NCBI GenBank assembly: GCA_035604135.1
Contig: DATNJB010000060.1
Location: 62,001 to 126,000, forward strand
Length of the DNA: 64,000 bases
From: Poindextera sp035604135
GTDB lineage: Bacteria; Pseudomonadota; Alphaproteobacteria; Caulobacterales; Caulobacteraceae
Direction of reading: 5' to 3'
In this document: piece by piece, positions 1 to 7,798 of the stretch
How positions within the stretch are numbered: the first letter of the stretch is position 1
How the letters are laid out: each line of letters begins with the position of its first letter
Made by a program: the position numbers and the translations under genes
Notes under the pieces: generated by a model
The model's input: the letters and a program-made list of their open reading frames with translations, nothing else
What the model was told of the DNA's origin: nothing
The model's database searches: none

Positions 1-1
1 C

Positions 2-211
2 TTCCTCGGCGAGAAGCGCATCCAGGGCTCGTCGATGGGCTCGAACCGCTTTCCCATCGACATGCCGCGGTTCATCGATTTCTACCTCTCCGGCAAACTC
101 AAGCTCGACGACATGATCTCGCGGCGCATCAAGCTCGAGGAGGTCAACGAGGCGTTCGAGGAGATGAAGACCGGCCAGATCGCCCGCTCGGTGATCATGT
201 TCGATGCCTGA
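2..211 (+). CDS. Zn-dependent alcohol dehydrogenase, C-terminal fragment
   Basis: The window opens inside this gene; only the last 69 residues are visible, ending in TGA at 209-211. The visible part contains IQGSSMGSNR, MPRFIDFYLSGKLKLDD and a tail ending in RSVIMFDA, which is the typical C-terminus of the NDMA/class III-like branch of medium-chain zinc alcohol dehydrogenases (NAD(P)-dependent alcohol/aldehyde oxidation in the cytoplasm). The GSSMGSNR stretch lies in the coenzyme-binding half and the final helix and strand complete the catalytic domain. Zinc ligands lie upstream of the window, so substrate and metal status cannot be judged. Confidence 0.85.
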   Translation, partial: FLGEKRIQGSSMGSNRFPIDMPRFIDFYLSGKLKLDDMISRRIKLEEVNEAFEEMKTGQIARSVIMFDA

Positions 212-228
212 GCGCGCGGGGGGCGAGG

Positions 229-429
229 ATGCACATCCGCGAACTCGTTGACATCGCCATCGACGAGGACGCGCGCTCGCCCTGCCTCTGGGTGCCGTCC
301 GAGCACTTCGACGCCCTATGCCAGGCGCTCGAGCGTAAACCAAACGTGGTCGGCGCGATCATCTACCGGAAGAAGACCATCCGCGCCGGCGAGCCCTACT
401 CCGACGTCACCACGCGGCGGCCTGACTAG
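229..429 (+). CDS. small hypothetical protein (66 aa)
   Basis: An ATG preceded by a purine-rich GGGGGCGAGG stretch opens a 66-residue frame that ends in TAG 15 bp before the convergent permease gene. The product is soluble, mixed charge, starts MHIRELVDIAIDED and contains PCLWVPSEHFDAL and VGAIIYRKKTIRAGEPY; no signal peptide, membrane segment or motif known to me. It follows the alcohol dehydrogenase by 17 bp and could be co-transcribed with it. A second frame (248-493) overlaps it but is rich in Arg/Ser/Pro and looks like a shadow. Function unknown. Confidence 0.5.
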   Translation: MHIRELVDIAIDEDARSPCLWVPSEHFDALCQALERKPNVVGAIIYRKKTIRAGEPYSDVTTRRPD

Positions 430-443
430 CGCTGCTCGCCCCC

Positions 444-1832
444 TTAGGTCTCCTCCTCGGCGAGCAGGGCGGGGCGGCCGCCGCGGAGCTTGATCACGAC
501 AAGCATGATCGCGCCGACGCCGAGCCATGCGAGGCCGGCGACCTTGGCGTTCGTCTGCGCGTTGACCAGCACGTAGGCCACGATGGCGAAGCCGATCAGC
601 GGAACCAGCAGATGAGTGACCCACCTGCGGCTCTTCTGGCGCACCATGAACAAGGCGATCACCGATGCGTGCAGCGCCAGGAAGCCGGTGAGCGCGCCGA
701 AGTTGACCATCGAGGTCAGGAGCTCGAGCTGGTTCACCAGGACGACGCCGAGCACGAGCGTGATGGCGGCGATGAGGACGATGGCCCGGGCCGGCGTCTG
801 TCGCCGCGCGCCGACATGGGCGAGCGCCTTCGGCAGCATGCCGTCGCGCGCCATGCTGAAGATGAGACGCGCCGTCGCCGCCTGGGCCGTAAGCGCGCCC
901 GCCAGCCCCGAGAACAGGACGCCGAGGATGGAAACCGACCATCGCATCGGCTCGCCGCCGACGGTCTTGGCGATGATGAAGAAGGCGGTCGCGGCCTCGT
1001 CTCCAGGCGCGAAGGCCGTGCGGCCGAGCACGAAGAGCGACGCAAGGTAAGTCTGGGCGATGAAGAGGGCCGCCGCCACCACGAGCGATAGCATGGTGGC
1101 GAAGCCCACCGCGCGGGCGCCGCCCTTGGCTTCCTCGGTCAGGGTCGAGATAGCGTCGAAGCCCAGGAAGCTGAGCACGGCGAGCGACAGCGCCCCGAAG
1201 ATCAGGGATGGCGTCACCTTGTGGGCGTCGAAGAGCGGCGACAGCGACAGATGCGCGCCGGCCACGCCGTGCGCGAGCCCGATCAGGCAGAGCCCCATGA
1301 ACACCGCCAGCAGAACGAGCTGGAGGGCGAGCAGGGCGATGCTGAGCCGAGCCGTGCTCTCGATGCCCAGGACGTTGACGGTGGTGTTGACCGCCAGGAA
1401 GACGGCGACCAGCAGCGGCTTCGGCAGCATCGGGAAGATGGCGTGGATCGCCACCGCGCAGATCACGTAGACCAGGGTCGGCAGCAGCAGATAGTCGAGC
1501 AGCAGCGCCCAGCCGGACAGGAACCCGACGCTCTCTCCGATGCTCCGGCTGGCATAGGCGTAGACGGATCCCGCCACCGGAAAGGCGGCCGACATGACCA
1601 TGTAGCTGCGCGCGGTGAACACCATCGCCACCAGCCCGACCACATAGACGAGCGGCACCATGCCGCGGCTGGCGTTGAAGACGAACCCGAACGTGCTCCA
1701 TGGCGCGATCGGGGCGATGAAGACGAGGCCGTAGACCAAAAGGTCGAACGGCGAGAGCGAGCGCTTCAGCTCCTGGCGGTAGCCGAAAGCCTCGATCCCG
1801 GCAGCGGCGCCAGCGCTCTCAGGGACGGCCAT
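444..1832 (-). CDS. APC-family amino acid/amine permease
   Basis: A 462-residue protein with about 12 hydrophobic segments, the size and topology of amino acid-polyamine-organocation transporters in the inner membrane. The N-terminal LSPFDLLVYGLVFIAP matches TM1 of the family, and FLGFDAISTLTEEAKGG (about residues 222-240) is the conserved APC signature around TM6-loop. The start is ATG with GAGGGG upstream. It lies 9 bp behind the fold-IV transaminase gene on the same strand, so the two are almost certainly co-transcribed; an amine or amino acid is the likely substrate of both. Exact substrate cannot be read from sequence. Confidence 0.9.
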   Translation of the reverse strand: MAVPESAGAAAGIEAFGYRQELKRSLSPFDLLVYGLVFIAPIAPWSTFGFVFNASRGMVPLVYVVGLVAMVFTARSYMVMSAAFPVAGSVYAYASRSIGESVGFLSGWALLLDYLLLPTLVYVICAVAIHAIFPMLPKPLLVAVFLAVNTTVNVLGIESTARLSIALLALQLVLLAVFMGLCLIGLAHGVAGAHLSLSPLFDAHKVTPSLIFGALSLAVLSFLGFDAISTLTEEAKGGARAVGFATMLSLVVAAALFIAQTYLASLFVLGRTAFAPGDEAATAFFIIAKTVGGEPMRWSVSILGVLFSGLAGALTAQAATARLIFSMARDGMLPKALAHVGARRQTPARAIVLIAAITLVLGVVLVNQLELLTSMVNFGALTGFLALHASVIALFMVRQKSRRWVTHLLVPLIGFAIVAYVLVNAQTNAKVAGLAWLGVGAIMLVVIKLRGGRPALLAEEET

Positions 1833-1841
1833 GCGCGCCCC

Positions 1842-2819
1842 TCAGGTGGATGCCGCGTCGACGTAGTCGATCGCGAAACTGAGCTTTGGGTCGTCGTGCA
1901 GGTCCCAATAGGTCTCCCAGAGTTCGCGTGTGACCGGGCCGACCTGTCCGCCGCCGACCGACTGGCCGTCAAGCCTGGTGACCGGCATGATGCCGCCGGC
2001 CGTCGTCGAGAAGAAGATTTCGTCGCAGCCGTAGAGGGCCTCGACCGGCACCTCTTCGACGCAGGCCCGCCAGCCCTTGGACTGGGCGATCTCGAGCACG
2101 GTCTTGCGCGTGACGCCTTCGAGGACGCCGCGCCTTGGCGTGAAGAGCACGCGGTCGCGCACGACGAAGACGTTGTATCCGGAACCTTCTGTGATGTTGC
2201 CGTCGCCGTCCGGCAGGATCGGATAGACTGCGTGGCGGTCTGCGGCTTCCATCAGACCGCGGATCAGGTCGCCCCACTGCAGGTTCTTGACCGTGGGGTC
2301 CATGGCGCCGGGCGGCGTGCGCCGGACCGAGCGGGTGACCACCGCCGAGGCGCCGCGGTTCTGCAACGCCAGCGGATGCACCCAGACGAAGGGCAGCGCG
2401 AACAGGTAGAGGTGGTTGATGGCCGTCGCCGGGTCCTTCTCGCGCACGAAGGAGAGGCCGCGGGTGACGATGACCTCGACGAAGGCGTCGCGGATGCCGC
2501 TCTTGGCGACCATGTCGACCAGCGTCCGGCGAAGCTCCGCGCGGGGCAGCGGCGAGCGCAGTCGGAGCTTCGCGCAGCCGGCTTCCAGACGGTCGAGGTG
2601 GTCGTCGAGGCGGAAGAAGCGGCCGTTCCACACGCCGGCGACGTCATAGGTCAGGTCGGAGTGCAGGAACCCCTGGTCGAGCAGTGGAATCCGCGCCTCG
2701 GCGACGGGCGCAAGGTTGCCCTCCACCCATGCGATGCCCTTCGCGTAGGGACCGCCCCGGTGCTCCAGCGCCTCAGCGCGCTTGGCATAGGCGTCGAGGA
2801 CGGCGTCGAAAGCAGGCAT
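1842..2819 (-). CDS. fold-type IV aminotransferase, (R)-selective amine transaminase-like
   Basis: 325 residues, PLP-dependent aminotransferase class IV. Visible landmarks are the PLP lysine K178 in DPTVKNLQWGDL, the fold-IV glutamate E211 in TEGSGYNVFVV, and FFSTTAGGIMPV near the C-terminus. The N-terminal stretch ARIPLLDQGFLHSDLTYDV (residues 42-60) followed by WNGRFFRLDDHLDRL, and SVRRTPPGAMDP before the lysine, resemble the (R)-selective amine:pyruvate transaminases of Arthrobacter ATA-117 type more than branched-chain or D-alanine aminotransferases; this is from memory of those sequences. Predicted role: transfer of the amino group of an (R)-amine or D-amino acid to a keto acid. Start: ATG with AGGAGG upstream. 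Forms a pair with the permease 9 bp downstream. Confidence 0.85.
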   Translation of the reverse strand: MPAFDAVLDAYAKRAEALEHRGGPYAKGIAWVEGNLAPVAEARIPLLDQGFLHSDLTYDVAGVWNGRFFRLDDHLDRLEAGCAKLRLRSPLPRAELRRTLVDMVAKSGIRDAFVEVIVTRGLSFVREKDPATAINHLYLFALPFVWVHPLALQNRGASAVVTRSVRRTPPGAMDPTVKNLQWGDLIRGLMEAADRHAVYPILPDGDGNITEGSGYNVFVVRDRVLFTPRRGVLEGVTRKTVLEIAQSKGWRACVEEVPVEALYGCDEIFFSTTAGGIMPVTRLDGQSVGGGQVGPVTRELWETYWDLHDDPKLSFAIDYVDAAST

Positions 2820-2891
2820 GGCGGGGCCTCCTGAAAGCTTGCCCGGTCGTCGTAGCAGCCGGGACTGCGCTCGGAAACGGCGCCTGACCCG

Positions 2892-3713
2892 CTACTCCGG
2901 TGAACTGCGCCGGACCTCGCGGTACCAGGCCAGCTGCTCGCTGGTGGCCAGGAGCTTGCCGTCGCGCCGCCAGTAGCTCGAGCGTTCGTCCGAGGCGCCG
3001 CCGCCGCCGACCCGGCCCTCGCACTCGACCAGGATGAAGTCGTCGCCGACCTCGGCGAGCTCTTCGACGGTGGCGTGCAGATAGGCCGTGAGCGAGAGCG
3101 TGGTGGTCATGACCGTCTGCCCCAGCGCGTACATCGCCCGCGGCGCCGAATTGTCGGTCATCATGCCCAAGAGCGCCTTGTCCATCGGCCCGCGGCGCGA
3201 GCGCGCCCAGGTGAGGGATCGCGAATCACCGGACGGCTTCGGCGGAAACCCCTCAAGGGCGCGCCTCTCAAAAGCGCCGGCGCCGTAGTGCGCGGCATTC
3301 GGCGTATCCGGGCTCGGCAGGGTCTCTGGGTCCGGAGCGGCTGGCAACTTGGCGAAGGCGAAATCCGGGGTCTTCGGCCGCCGCGCCAGGGTGACGATGG
3401 CGTGCACGCCGACCCGGTCCGTTCCCACCGGCAGCAGCTCCACCTCCCAGACCCCGACCGAGCCGGCTTGCCGAATCCGCCGCGTGCGGACGTCGAGCTC
3501 GCCCGACGGCAGCCCCTCGGCATAGGTCAGGGTCAGCGACAGCGCCTCGCCCAGCGCTTCCGGCTCGCTCTCCAACACGCGGATGCAGAGGCCGATCGCA
3601 TAGCCGCCCCAGAGGCCGCCGCCGGGGTTGCTCCATTCGGGGCCGACAAGCGTCGTCCACCGCCCGCGGCCGACGGGGGTGAGGGGAATGGACAAGGTCT
3701 CGGTCAAGCTCAT
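2892..3713 (-). CDS. acyl-CoA thioesterase (TesB-like double hotdog)
   Basis: 273 residues with the layout of the thioesterase-like superfamily: an N-terminal hotdog beginning WTTLVGPEWSNPGGGLWGGY, where the GG(G)LWGGY helix start is the usual thioester-binding turn, and a C-terminal hotdog with SLTAYLHAT and the closing strand FILVECEGRVGGGG plus ERSSYWRRDGKLLATSEQL, typical of the medium-chain acyl-CoA thioesterase end. It should hydrolyse an acyl-CoA to acid plus CoA in the cytoplasm. It is 75 bp downstream of the phosphotransferase and 72 bp upstream of the transaminase on the same strand. Substrate chain length unknown. Confidence 0.8.
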   Translation of the reverse strand: MSLTETLSIPLTPVGRGRWTTLVGPEWSNPGGGLWGGYAIGLCIRVLESEPEALGEALSLTLTYAEGLPSGELDVRTRRIRQAGSVGVWEVELLPVGTDRVGVHAIVTLARRPKTPDFAFAKLPAAPDPETLPSPDTPNAAHYGAGAFERRALEGFPPKPSGDSRSLTWARSRRGPMDKALLGMMTDNSAPRAMYALGQTVMTTTLSLTAYLHATVEELAEVGDDFILVECEGRVGGGGASDERSSYWRRDGKLLATSEQLAWYREVRRSSPE

Positions 3714-3788
3714 GCGCGCTCTCTACCCAGCCTTTCGGAGGCGCGGAAGAGCTTGTCGAAGCCGGAACGCCAGCTTGCAGAGCGAGAC

Positions 3789-4871
3789 CTAGCCCACGAA
3801 CTCCGCCAGGCCGTGGTCCTGGATGGCGGCGTCGATGCGCTTCATGCCGGCGTCGTAGAGGGCCTCGGTGCGCGGGTGGGTGAGGTCGGCGACGGCGCCC
3901 GATTGCGACAGGTAGGTCATCCCGATCAGCAGTGCGCGGCGGTAGTCGTACAGGCACTCGTCGAAGCCGTAGTTCGTAACGCCCGAGGCGACGAGCTTGT
4001 CGTGGTAGCCCTTGAGCAGGCGCGTCTCGTGCTCGCGCCGCACGTCTGTGTTGACGCTGCCGGACATCATGTAGCCGATGTCGAACGGCCCGCGCGCCTG
4101 CATGGCAATCTGCCAGTCGACGCAGGTCAGGCCCGGTTCGGCCGCGTCGCCGCCGGTGAACATAAGGTTGTCGGCACGGAAGTCGCCATGGCAGATCGTG
4201 CGCGGCTCTCTCGCCATGTCCTCGGCGATGCGGTCCAGCTCGGTGCACATGCGCGCGCCGATGCGGCGCAGTTCCGGCGAACAGCGGCCCTCCAGCCAGC
4301 GGTCGAAGGTCTCCCAGCCGGCGGCGTGCCTGGCGCTGAACTCGCAGTAGGGCGGCGTGCCGAACGGCTGCACCTTGTGCTCCAACGCCTTCAGTTCGCG
4401 ATGGTCCCACCAGCGCTGATGCAGCGCGCCGACCTGGTCGATGGCGACCTTGATCTGCGCGGGGCTGAGGCCCGCCACCTGGTCGCCGGGCATCGTCTTG
4501 TTCAGATCCTCCATCACCAGCACGAAGGCGTCGGTGTCTGGGTTGAACGCGGCCACGTAGCAGCGGGGCGAGCACATGGAGATGGTCTTGGCTATCTCGC
4601 GGTAGAACAGGACCTCGCGCTCGTAGAGCCCGTAGGCGTTGGCCAGGTCGCGCATGGCGGGGATGGAGGCCTGGATCTTGGCGACCAGCGTCCTCGGCCC
4701 GCCATTGGCGCCCTCGCCGTAGCCGAGCGTGAGCCGGTAGATCTCGGTCGTCATGCCGACGCCTTCGCCGAGGCGCTCGGCCGTCACTGACGCGACCCCG
4801 GAAAACTCGGGCGCGGCTGAGCACAGCCACGCGGCGGTGATGTCCTCGGCGCTTGTCGGCACTGCGATCAT
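3789..4871 (-). CDS. ecdysteroid-kinase-like / APH-fold phosphotransferase (1)
   Basis: 360 residues from the ATG at 4871, which has GGGGAGGA five bases upstream; the frame stays open farther but codon choice and the SD favour this start. Kinase landmarks: GEGVGMTTEIYRL glycine-rich loop (about 35-47), TLVAKIQ with K65, E86 in YEREVLFY, catalytic ICHGDFRADNLMF (HGD at 228-230) and the metal-binding D252 in CVDWQ followed by GPFDIGYMMSGSV. The HGD...DNxMF...DWQ...DxxYxxSGS order matches the ecdysteroid-kinase-like (EcKL/DUF1679) branch of aminoglycoside-phosphotransferase-fold enzymes, which phosphorylate hydroxyls of small lipophilic molecules. Divergent from the PhyH gene at 4957 and related to the kinase at 6298. 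Confidence 0.8.
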   Translation of the reverse strand: MIAVPTSAEDITAAWLCSAAPEFSGVASVTAERLGEGVGMTTEIYRLTLGYGEGANGGPRTLVAKIQASIPAMRDLANAYGLYEREVLFYREIAKTISMCSPRCYVAAFNPDTDAFVLVMEDLNKTMPGDQVAGLSPAQIKVAIDQVGALHQRWWDHRELKALEHKVQPFGTPPYCEFSARHAAGWETFDRWLEGRCSPELRRIGARMCTELDRIAEDMAREPRTICHGDFRADNLMFTGGDAAEPGLTCVDWQIAMQARGPFDIGYMMSGSVNTDVRREHETRLLKGYHDKLVASGVTNYGFDECLYDYRRALLIGMTYLSQSGAVADLTHPRTEALYDAGMKRIDAAIQDHGLAEFVG

Positions 4872-4907
4872 GGCGTCCTCCCCGAGGCTCGTTCCCATCG
4901 GCCGATC

Positions 4908-4936
4908 ATCCGTCCACCGCCGATCTGCACTGTCAA
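4908..4936 (-). promoter_or_regulatory. candidate promoter for the phosphotransferase at 3789-4871
   Basis: On the minus strand a perfect TTGACA (4931-4936) is followed after 17 bases by ACGGAT (4908-4913), 37 bp before the ATG at 4871. The -35 is strong, the -10 is only a partial match. It lies in the divergent gap in front of the PhyH gene. Confidence 0.3.
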
Positions 4937-4956
4937 GCTTGGCCGGGCCTGCTCGG

Positions 4957-6204
4957 ATGGCTTTCGGACTCAGGCGGAACTCCGATAACTTGTTGCCGAC
5001 GGCCCGCCCCCGGGGGCGCAACGACGAGAGTCGGGAAGTGATCGAGCGCGAAAACGTCCAGGTCTTTGGCGAGACCGACGTCGGCTGGTGCGCCGCGACA
5101 CCGCCGAACGAGACGTCGGACGATGACGGTCGCCCGCTGGTGCGCACCGAGGGCTTTTCGGCCGCCGACCCGACCGCGCCAAAGCACAGGGCCTATGACG
5201 ACCCGGGAGTCTGCGCGCTGCGCGAGCGCCTGCGGCGCGGCAACGGCATGCCGGGCCTGGAGATCCTCGCGCCGCACGAAATCGAGCGCGCGCGGCGCAT
5301 CTTCTTCCGCGACGGCTTCGTGGTCGTGCGCGACCTGCTCGATCCTGACGCCCTGGCCGCGTTCCGCGAGGCGAGCGCGCGCGCGCTCAGCCAGATCCTG
5401 GCCATACCGGGGTTCGGCGGCCGGAAGTATGTGACCGAGACCAATCGCCTGCCGCACCGCTACAGCTACGGCACCTCGTCAGCCTCGCGCCACTTGCTGC
5501 ACGATCCGGTTTGGGCGTCGATGATCGATCGGCCGACCACGACGCCGTTGGTCGAGAGCCTGTTCGGCGGCGAATACTGGGTCGTCGGCGCGGGCGGCGA
5601 TCTCTGCCTGCCGGGGGCGATCGAGTACCAGACGCTGCACTCCGACGCGCGCGAGGAGTACCAACTGCCGCAAGGCCGCCTGGAGCAGGCCGCCCGCCTG
5701 GGCGTCGAGCTCCGCTCCGACGAACTCGACCACAAGACGCGGCAGCTGATCTTCGTGCGCACGCCGCCGCGCATCACCATCAACTTCCTGATGTCGGACC
5801 TGACCTGGGAGAACGGTCCGATCCGCCAGATCCCCGGCACCCAGGTGCGGCCGGACAGCCCGCCCACGCAAGGCGCCGAGCCCATGTGGATGCGGCTCTC
5901 GACCCTGGTCGGCGCCCCGGCCGGCGCCGGCGTCATCAGGGACACGCGCGCGTGGCACGGCGCGACCCCGAATCTCAGCCGCGAGATCCGCGCGATGCCG
6001 AACGTCGAGTACGGCGCGCCGTGGCTGGACGATACGATGTTCAAGCCCTCGATGCCGCACGAGATCTGGGCCGACCTTAGCCCTCACGCGCAGGCGATTT
6101 CCGGCCGGATCAAGACCCGGCCCGGCGAGTGGCCGGCCGGGGCCGGCGCGATGCACCCCCTGGCCAGCGAACGCGCCAAGGCGAAGGCGGCGAGCGAAAC
6201 CTAG
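4957..6204 (+). CDS. phytanoyl-CoA dioxygenase (PhyH)-family protein (1)
   Basis: About 415 residues from ATG 4957; GTG 5038 is an alternative start and neither has a strong ribosome site, so the N-terminus is uncertain. The Fe(II)/2-oxoglutarate oxygenase core is clear: IFFRDGFVVVRDLLDPDALAAF at the domain start, the HxD iron ligands in TLHSDAREEY, FLMSDLTWENGPIRQIPGT, and the distal histidine in TRAWHGATPNLSREIR with the Arg that binds 2-oxoglutarate. It should hydroxylate an unactivated carbon of a small substrate with O2 and 2-oxoglutarate. It sits between two ecdysteroid-kinase-like genes, one divergent and one 93 bp downstream in the same direction, suggesting a joint hydroxylation/phosphorylation role. 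Substrate unknown. Confidence 0.8.
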   Translation: MAFGLRRNSDNLLPTARPRGRNDESREVIERENVQVFGETDVGWCAATPPNETSDDDGRPLVRTEGFSAADPTAPKHRAYDDPGVCALRERLRRGNGMPGLEILAPHEIERARRIFFRDGFVVVRDLLDPDALAAFREASARALSQILAIPGFGGRKYVTETNRLPHRYSYGTSSASRHLLHDPVWASMIDRPTTTPLVESLFGGEYWVVGAGGDLCLPGAIEYQTLHSDAREEYQLPQGRLEQAARLGVELRSDELDHKTRQLIFVRTPPRITINFLMSDLTWENGPIRQIPGTQVRPDSPPTQGAEPMWMRLSTLVGAPAGAGVIRDTRAWHGATPNLSREIRAMPNVEYGAPWLDDTMFKPSMPHEIWADLSPHAQAISGRIKTRPGEWPAGAGAMHPLASERAKAKAASET

Positions 6205-6297
6205 CTCCCGCCTTAGCTTGGCGGTCCCGTCGGGCTGTGGTGTATGACCGCGCAGAGGCCGATAGAGCCTTGAAGTTACGCCGGGAGGACGAAGCCC

Positions 6298-7614
6298 ATG
6301 TCGGTCGACACCCCTGAATTCGTGCTGCCGAAGCACCTCGACGAGATCGACGCGCGGTTCATGACCAAGGCCCTGCGCGCCTCGGGTCACATCGCAGTGA
6401 CCGACGTGGTGGTGACTCAGGAGGAGTGCGGCGTCGGCATGACCGCCGGCTACTTTTCCGCCATCAAGAAGGTGAAGTGCGCGTACCGGGAGGCGAGGGG
6501 CGTGCAGGACTCGTTCGTGGTCAAGGCATGGCCGCCGTTCGAGATCCTGCCGCACGAGGCGATCGAGGCGATGTTCGTCAAGGACATCAAGGCCTACGCC
6601 TTCCCGCAGGCCGGCTTCTACCCGCGCCCGAAGACCCACCTGGCCGCCTTCGACCACGCCGACAACCGCTGGGCGCTGATCATGGAGGACGCCGACAGCT
6701 TCGCCGAGCACAAGGTGCACGAGAACGAGATGGCCCTGGACGAGGTCATGTCGATGCTCCCGAAGATGGTCGAAGTCGCGGTCGCCTGGGAGGGCTGCGA
6801 AACCGGAGAGAAGGCCGCGCAGCTGGAAGCGCTCGGCGTCGATTTCTGGGCCTCCGACGCCAATCTCGCCATCTACAAGGCGGTCATGCCCGGCGGGGCG
6901 AAGCTGTTCGACCGGTTCACCGCGACGAAGAACTCGACCGTGGTCGGCGAGCCGACCTGGGATGGCTACATAGGGCCGGGCTTTGCCGAGCTGTTCACCC
7001 GCAAGATCGACGCCTTCTTCCGCCGCGCGCGGCCGGAGAACGGGGCCACCTGCACGCTCAGCCACGGCGATCTGCGCGGAGACAACATCTTCTTCTGCGA
7101 ACCCTCGGCCGACTACCCGGATGGCTGGCTCTGCATCGACTTTCAGCTCCTCTTCCGCGGGCCTGTCCCCTCCGACCTCGCGTACGTGATGAGCTCGGGC
7201 TCGGTGCTTCCGGAAGTCTATTCCGGCGACGGTCTCAACACCGTCCTTCGCGCCTTCTACGACCAGTTCATGGCCAGGACGTCGCTCTACAAGGACTACG
7301 CCTACGAAAGGTTCGTCGAGGAGTTCGCCATGATGACGATGGTCCCTATCGTCTACTTCGTCGGCATGGGCGCGGCGTACTGGCAGGGCGGGGCGCGCAA
7401 TGAGCTTCCCACACGCATCGAGCTCGGCGGCAAAGGCGCGACCGAGGCCGACCTGACGCCCGAAGAGCTCCGCCAGCGCATGTGGTGGCGCAAGGCCTTC
7501 GCCAACTACCGCTCCAACCTGAAGACCTTCGGCCTATACGATCTGCTGAAGGCCCTTCCGGAGACCAGCGAGGGCCTAGGCGAGTGGGTCGAACTCCCCG
7601 CCCACCTGCGGTAG
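6298..7614 (+). CDS. ecdysteroid-kinase-like / APH-fold phosphotransferase (2)
   Basis: 438 residues, ATG preceded by GGGAGGA with 8-base spacing. Kinase features: ECGVGMTAGYFSAIKKV glycine loop, FVVKAWP lysine, catalytic TLSHGDLRGDNIFF, and WLCIDFQLLFRGPVPSDLAYVMSSGS carrying the metal-binding Asp. This HGDxRxDN...IDFQ...DLAYxMSSGS arrangement is shared with the product of 3789-4871 and with eukaryotic ecdysteroid-kinase-like proteins. The C-terminus has a family-specific TPEELRQRMWWRKAF segment. It follows the PhyH gene in the same direction. Expected activity is ATP-dependent phosphorylation of a small hydroxylated molecule; substrate unknown. Confidence 0.8.
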   Translation: MSVDTPEFVLPKHLDEIDARFMTKALRASGHIAVTDVVVTQEECGVGMTAGYFSAIKKVKCAYREARGVQDSFVVKAWPPFEILPHEAIEAMFVKDIKAYAFPQAGFYPRPKTHLAAFDHADNRWALIMEDADSFAEHKVHENEMALDEVMSMLPKMVEVAVAWEGCETGEKAAQLEALGVDFWASDANLAIYKAVMPGGAKLFDRFTATKNSTVVGEPTWDGYIGPGFAELFTRKIDAFFRRARPENGATCTLSHGDLRGDNIFFCEPSADYPDGWLCIDFQLLFRGPVPSDLAYVMSSGSVLPEVYSGDGLNTVLRAFYDQFMARTSLYKDYAYERFVEEFAMMTMVPIVYFVGMGAAYWQGGARNELPTRIELGGKGATEADLTPEELRQRMWWRKAFANYRSNLKTFGLYDLLKALPETSEGLGEWVELPAHLR

Positions 7615-7668
7615 AAGCGGCGCCGCCCAAACCCCCGGCCGGCGCGCCAGCGTCGGCCTCAGCTTTTC

Positions 7669-7763
7669 ACCACCAAGCACACCAAGCACACCAAGACGCC
7701 GTGGTTGGCCGCGCCGCCTTCGCTCGCTCAGAGCCCCTTGGTGTGCTTGGTGTGCTTGGTGGT
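7669..7763. repeat. perfect 27-bp inverted repeat built of 9-bp units
   Basis: Left arm 7669-7695 and right arm 7737-7763 are exact reverse complements over 27 bp, separated by 41 bp. Each arm is itself a tandem of a CCAAGCACA-like 9-mer (core CACCAAGCACACCAAG). It occupies the gap between convergent genes ending at 7614 and 7799, so it may act as a transcript end or be a REP/MITE-like element. A diverged second copy lies at 27112-27203. Confidence 0.85.
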
Positions 7764-7798
7764 CGAGTCGAGCACTGCCGCGACAGCGGCGCATGCGT

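Noticed and set aside
1221..2834. Long open frame on the plus strand opposite permease and transaminase
   Set aside because: Antisense to two convincing genes; Arg/Asp/Gln/His-rich composition without motifs, typical of a GC-rich shadow frame.
3075..4790. 571-codon plus-strand frame opposite thioesterase and kinase
   Set aside because: No recognisable domain; low-complexity composition; fully covered by real genes on the other strand.
7669..7763. CRISPR-like array from the repeated CCAAGCACA unit
   Set aside because: Units are tandem 9-mers without spacers, arranged as an inverted repeat; no cas genes.
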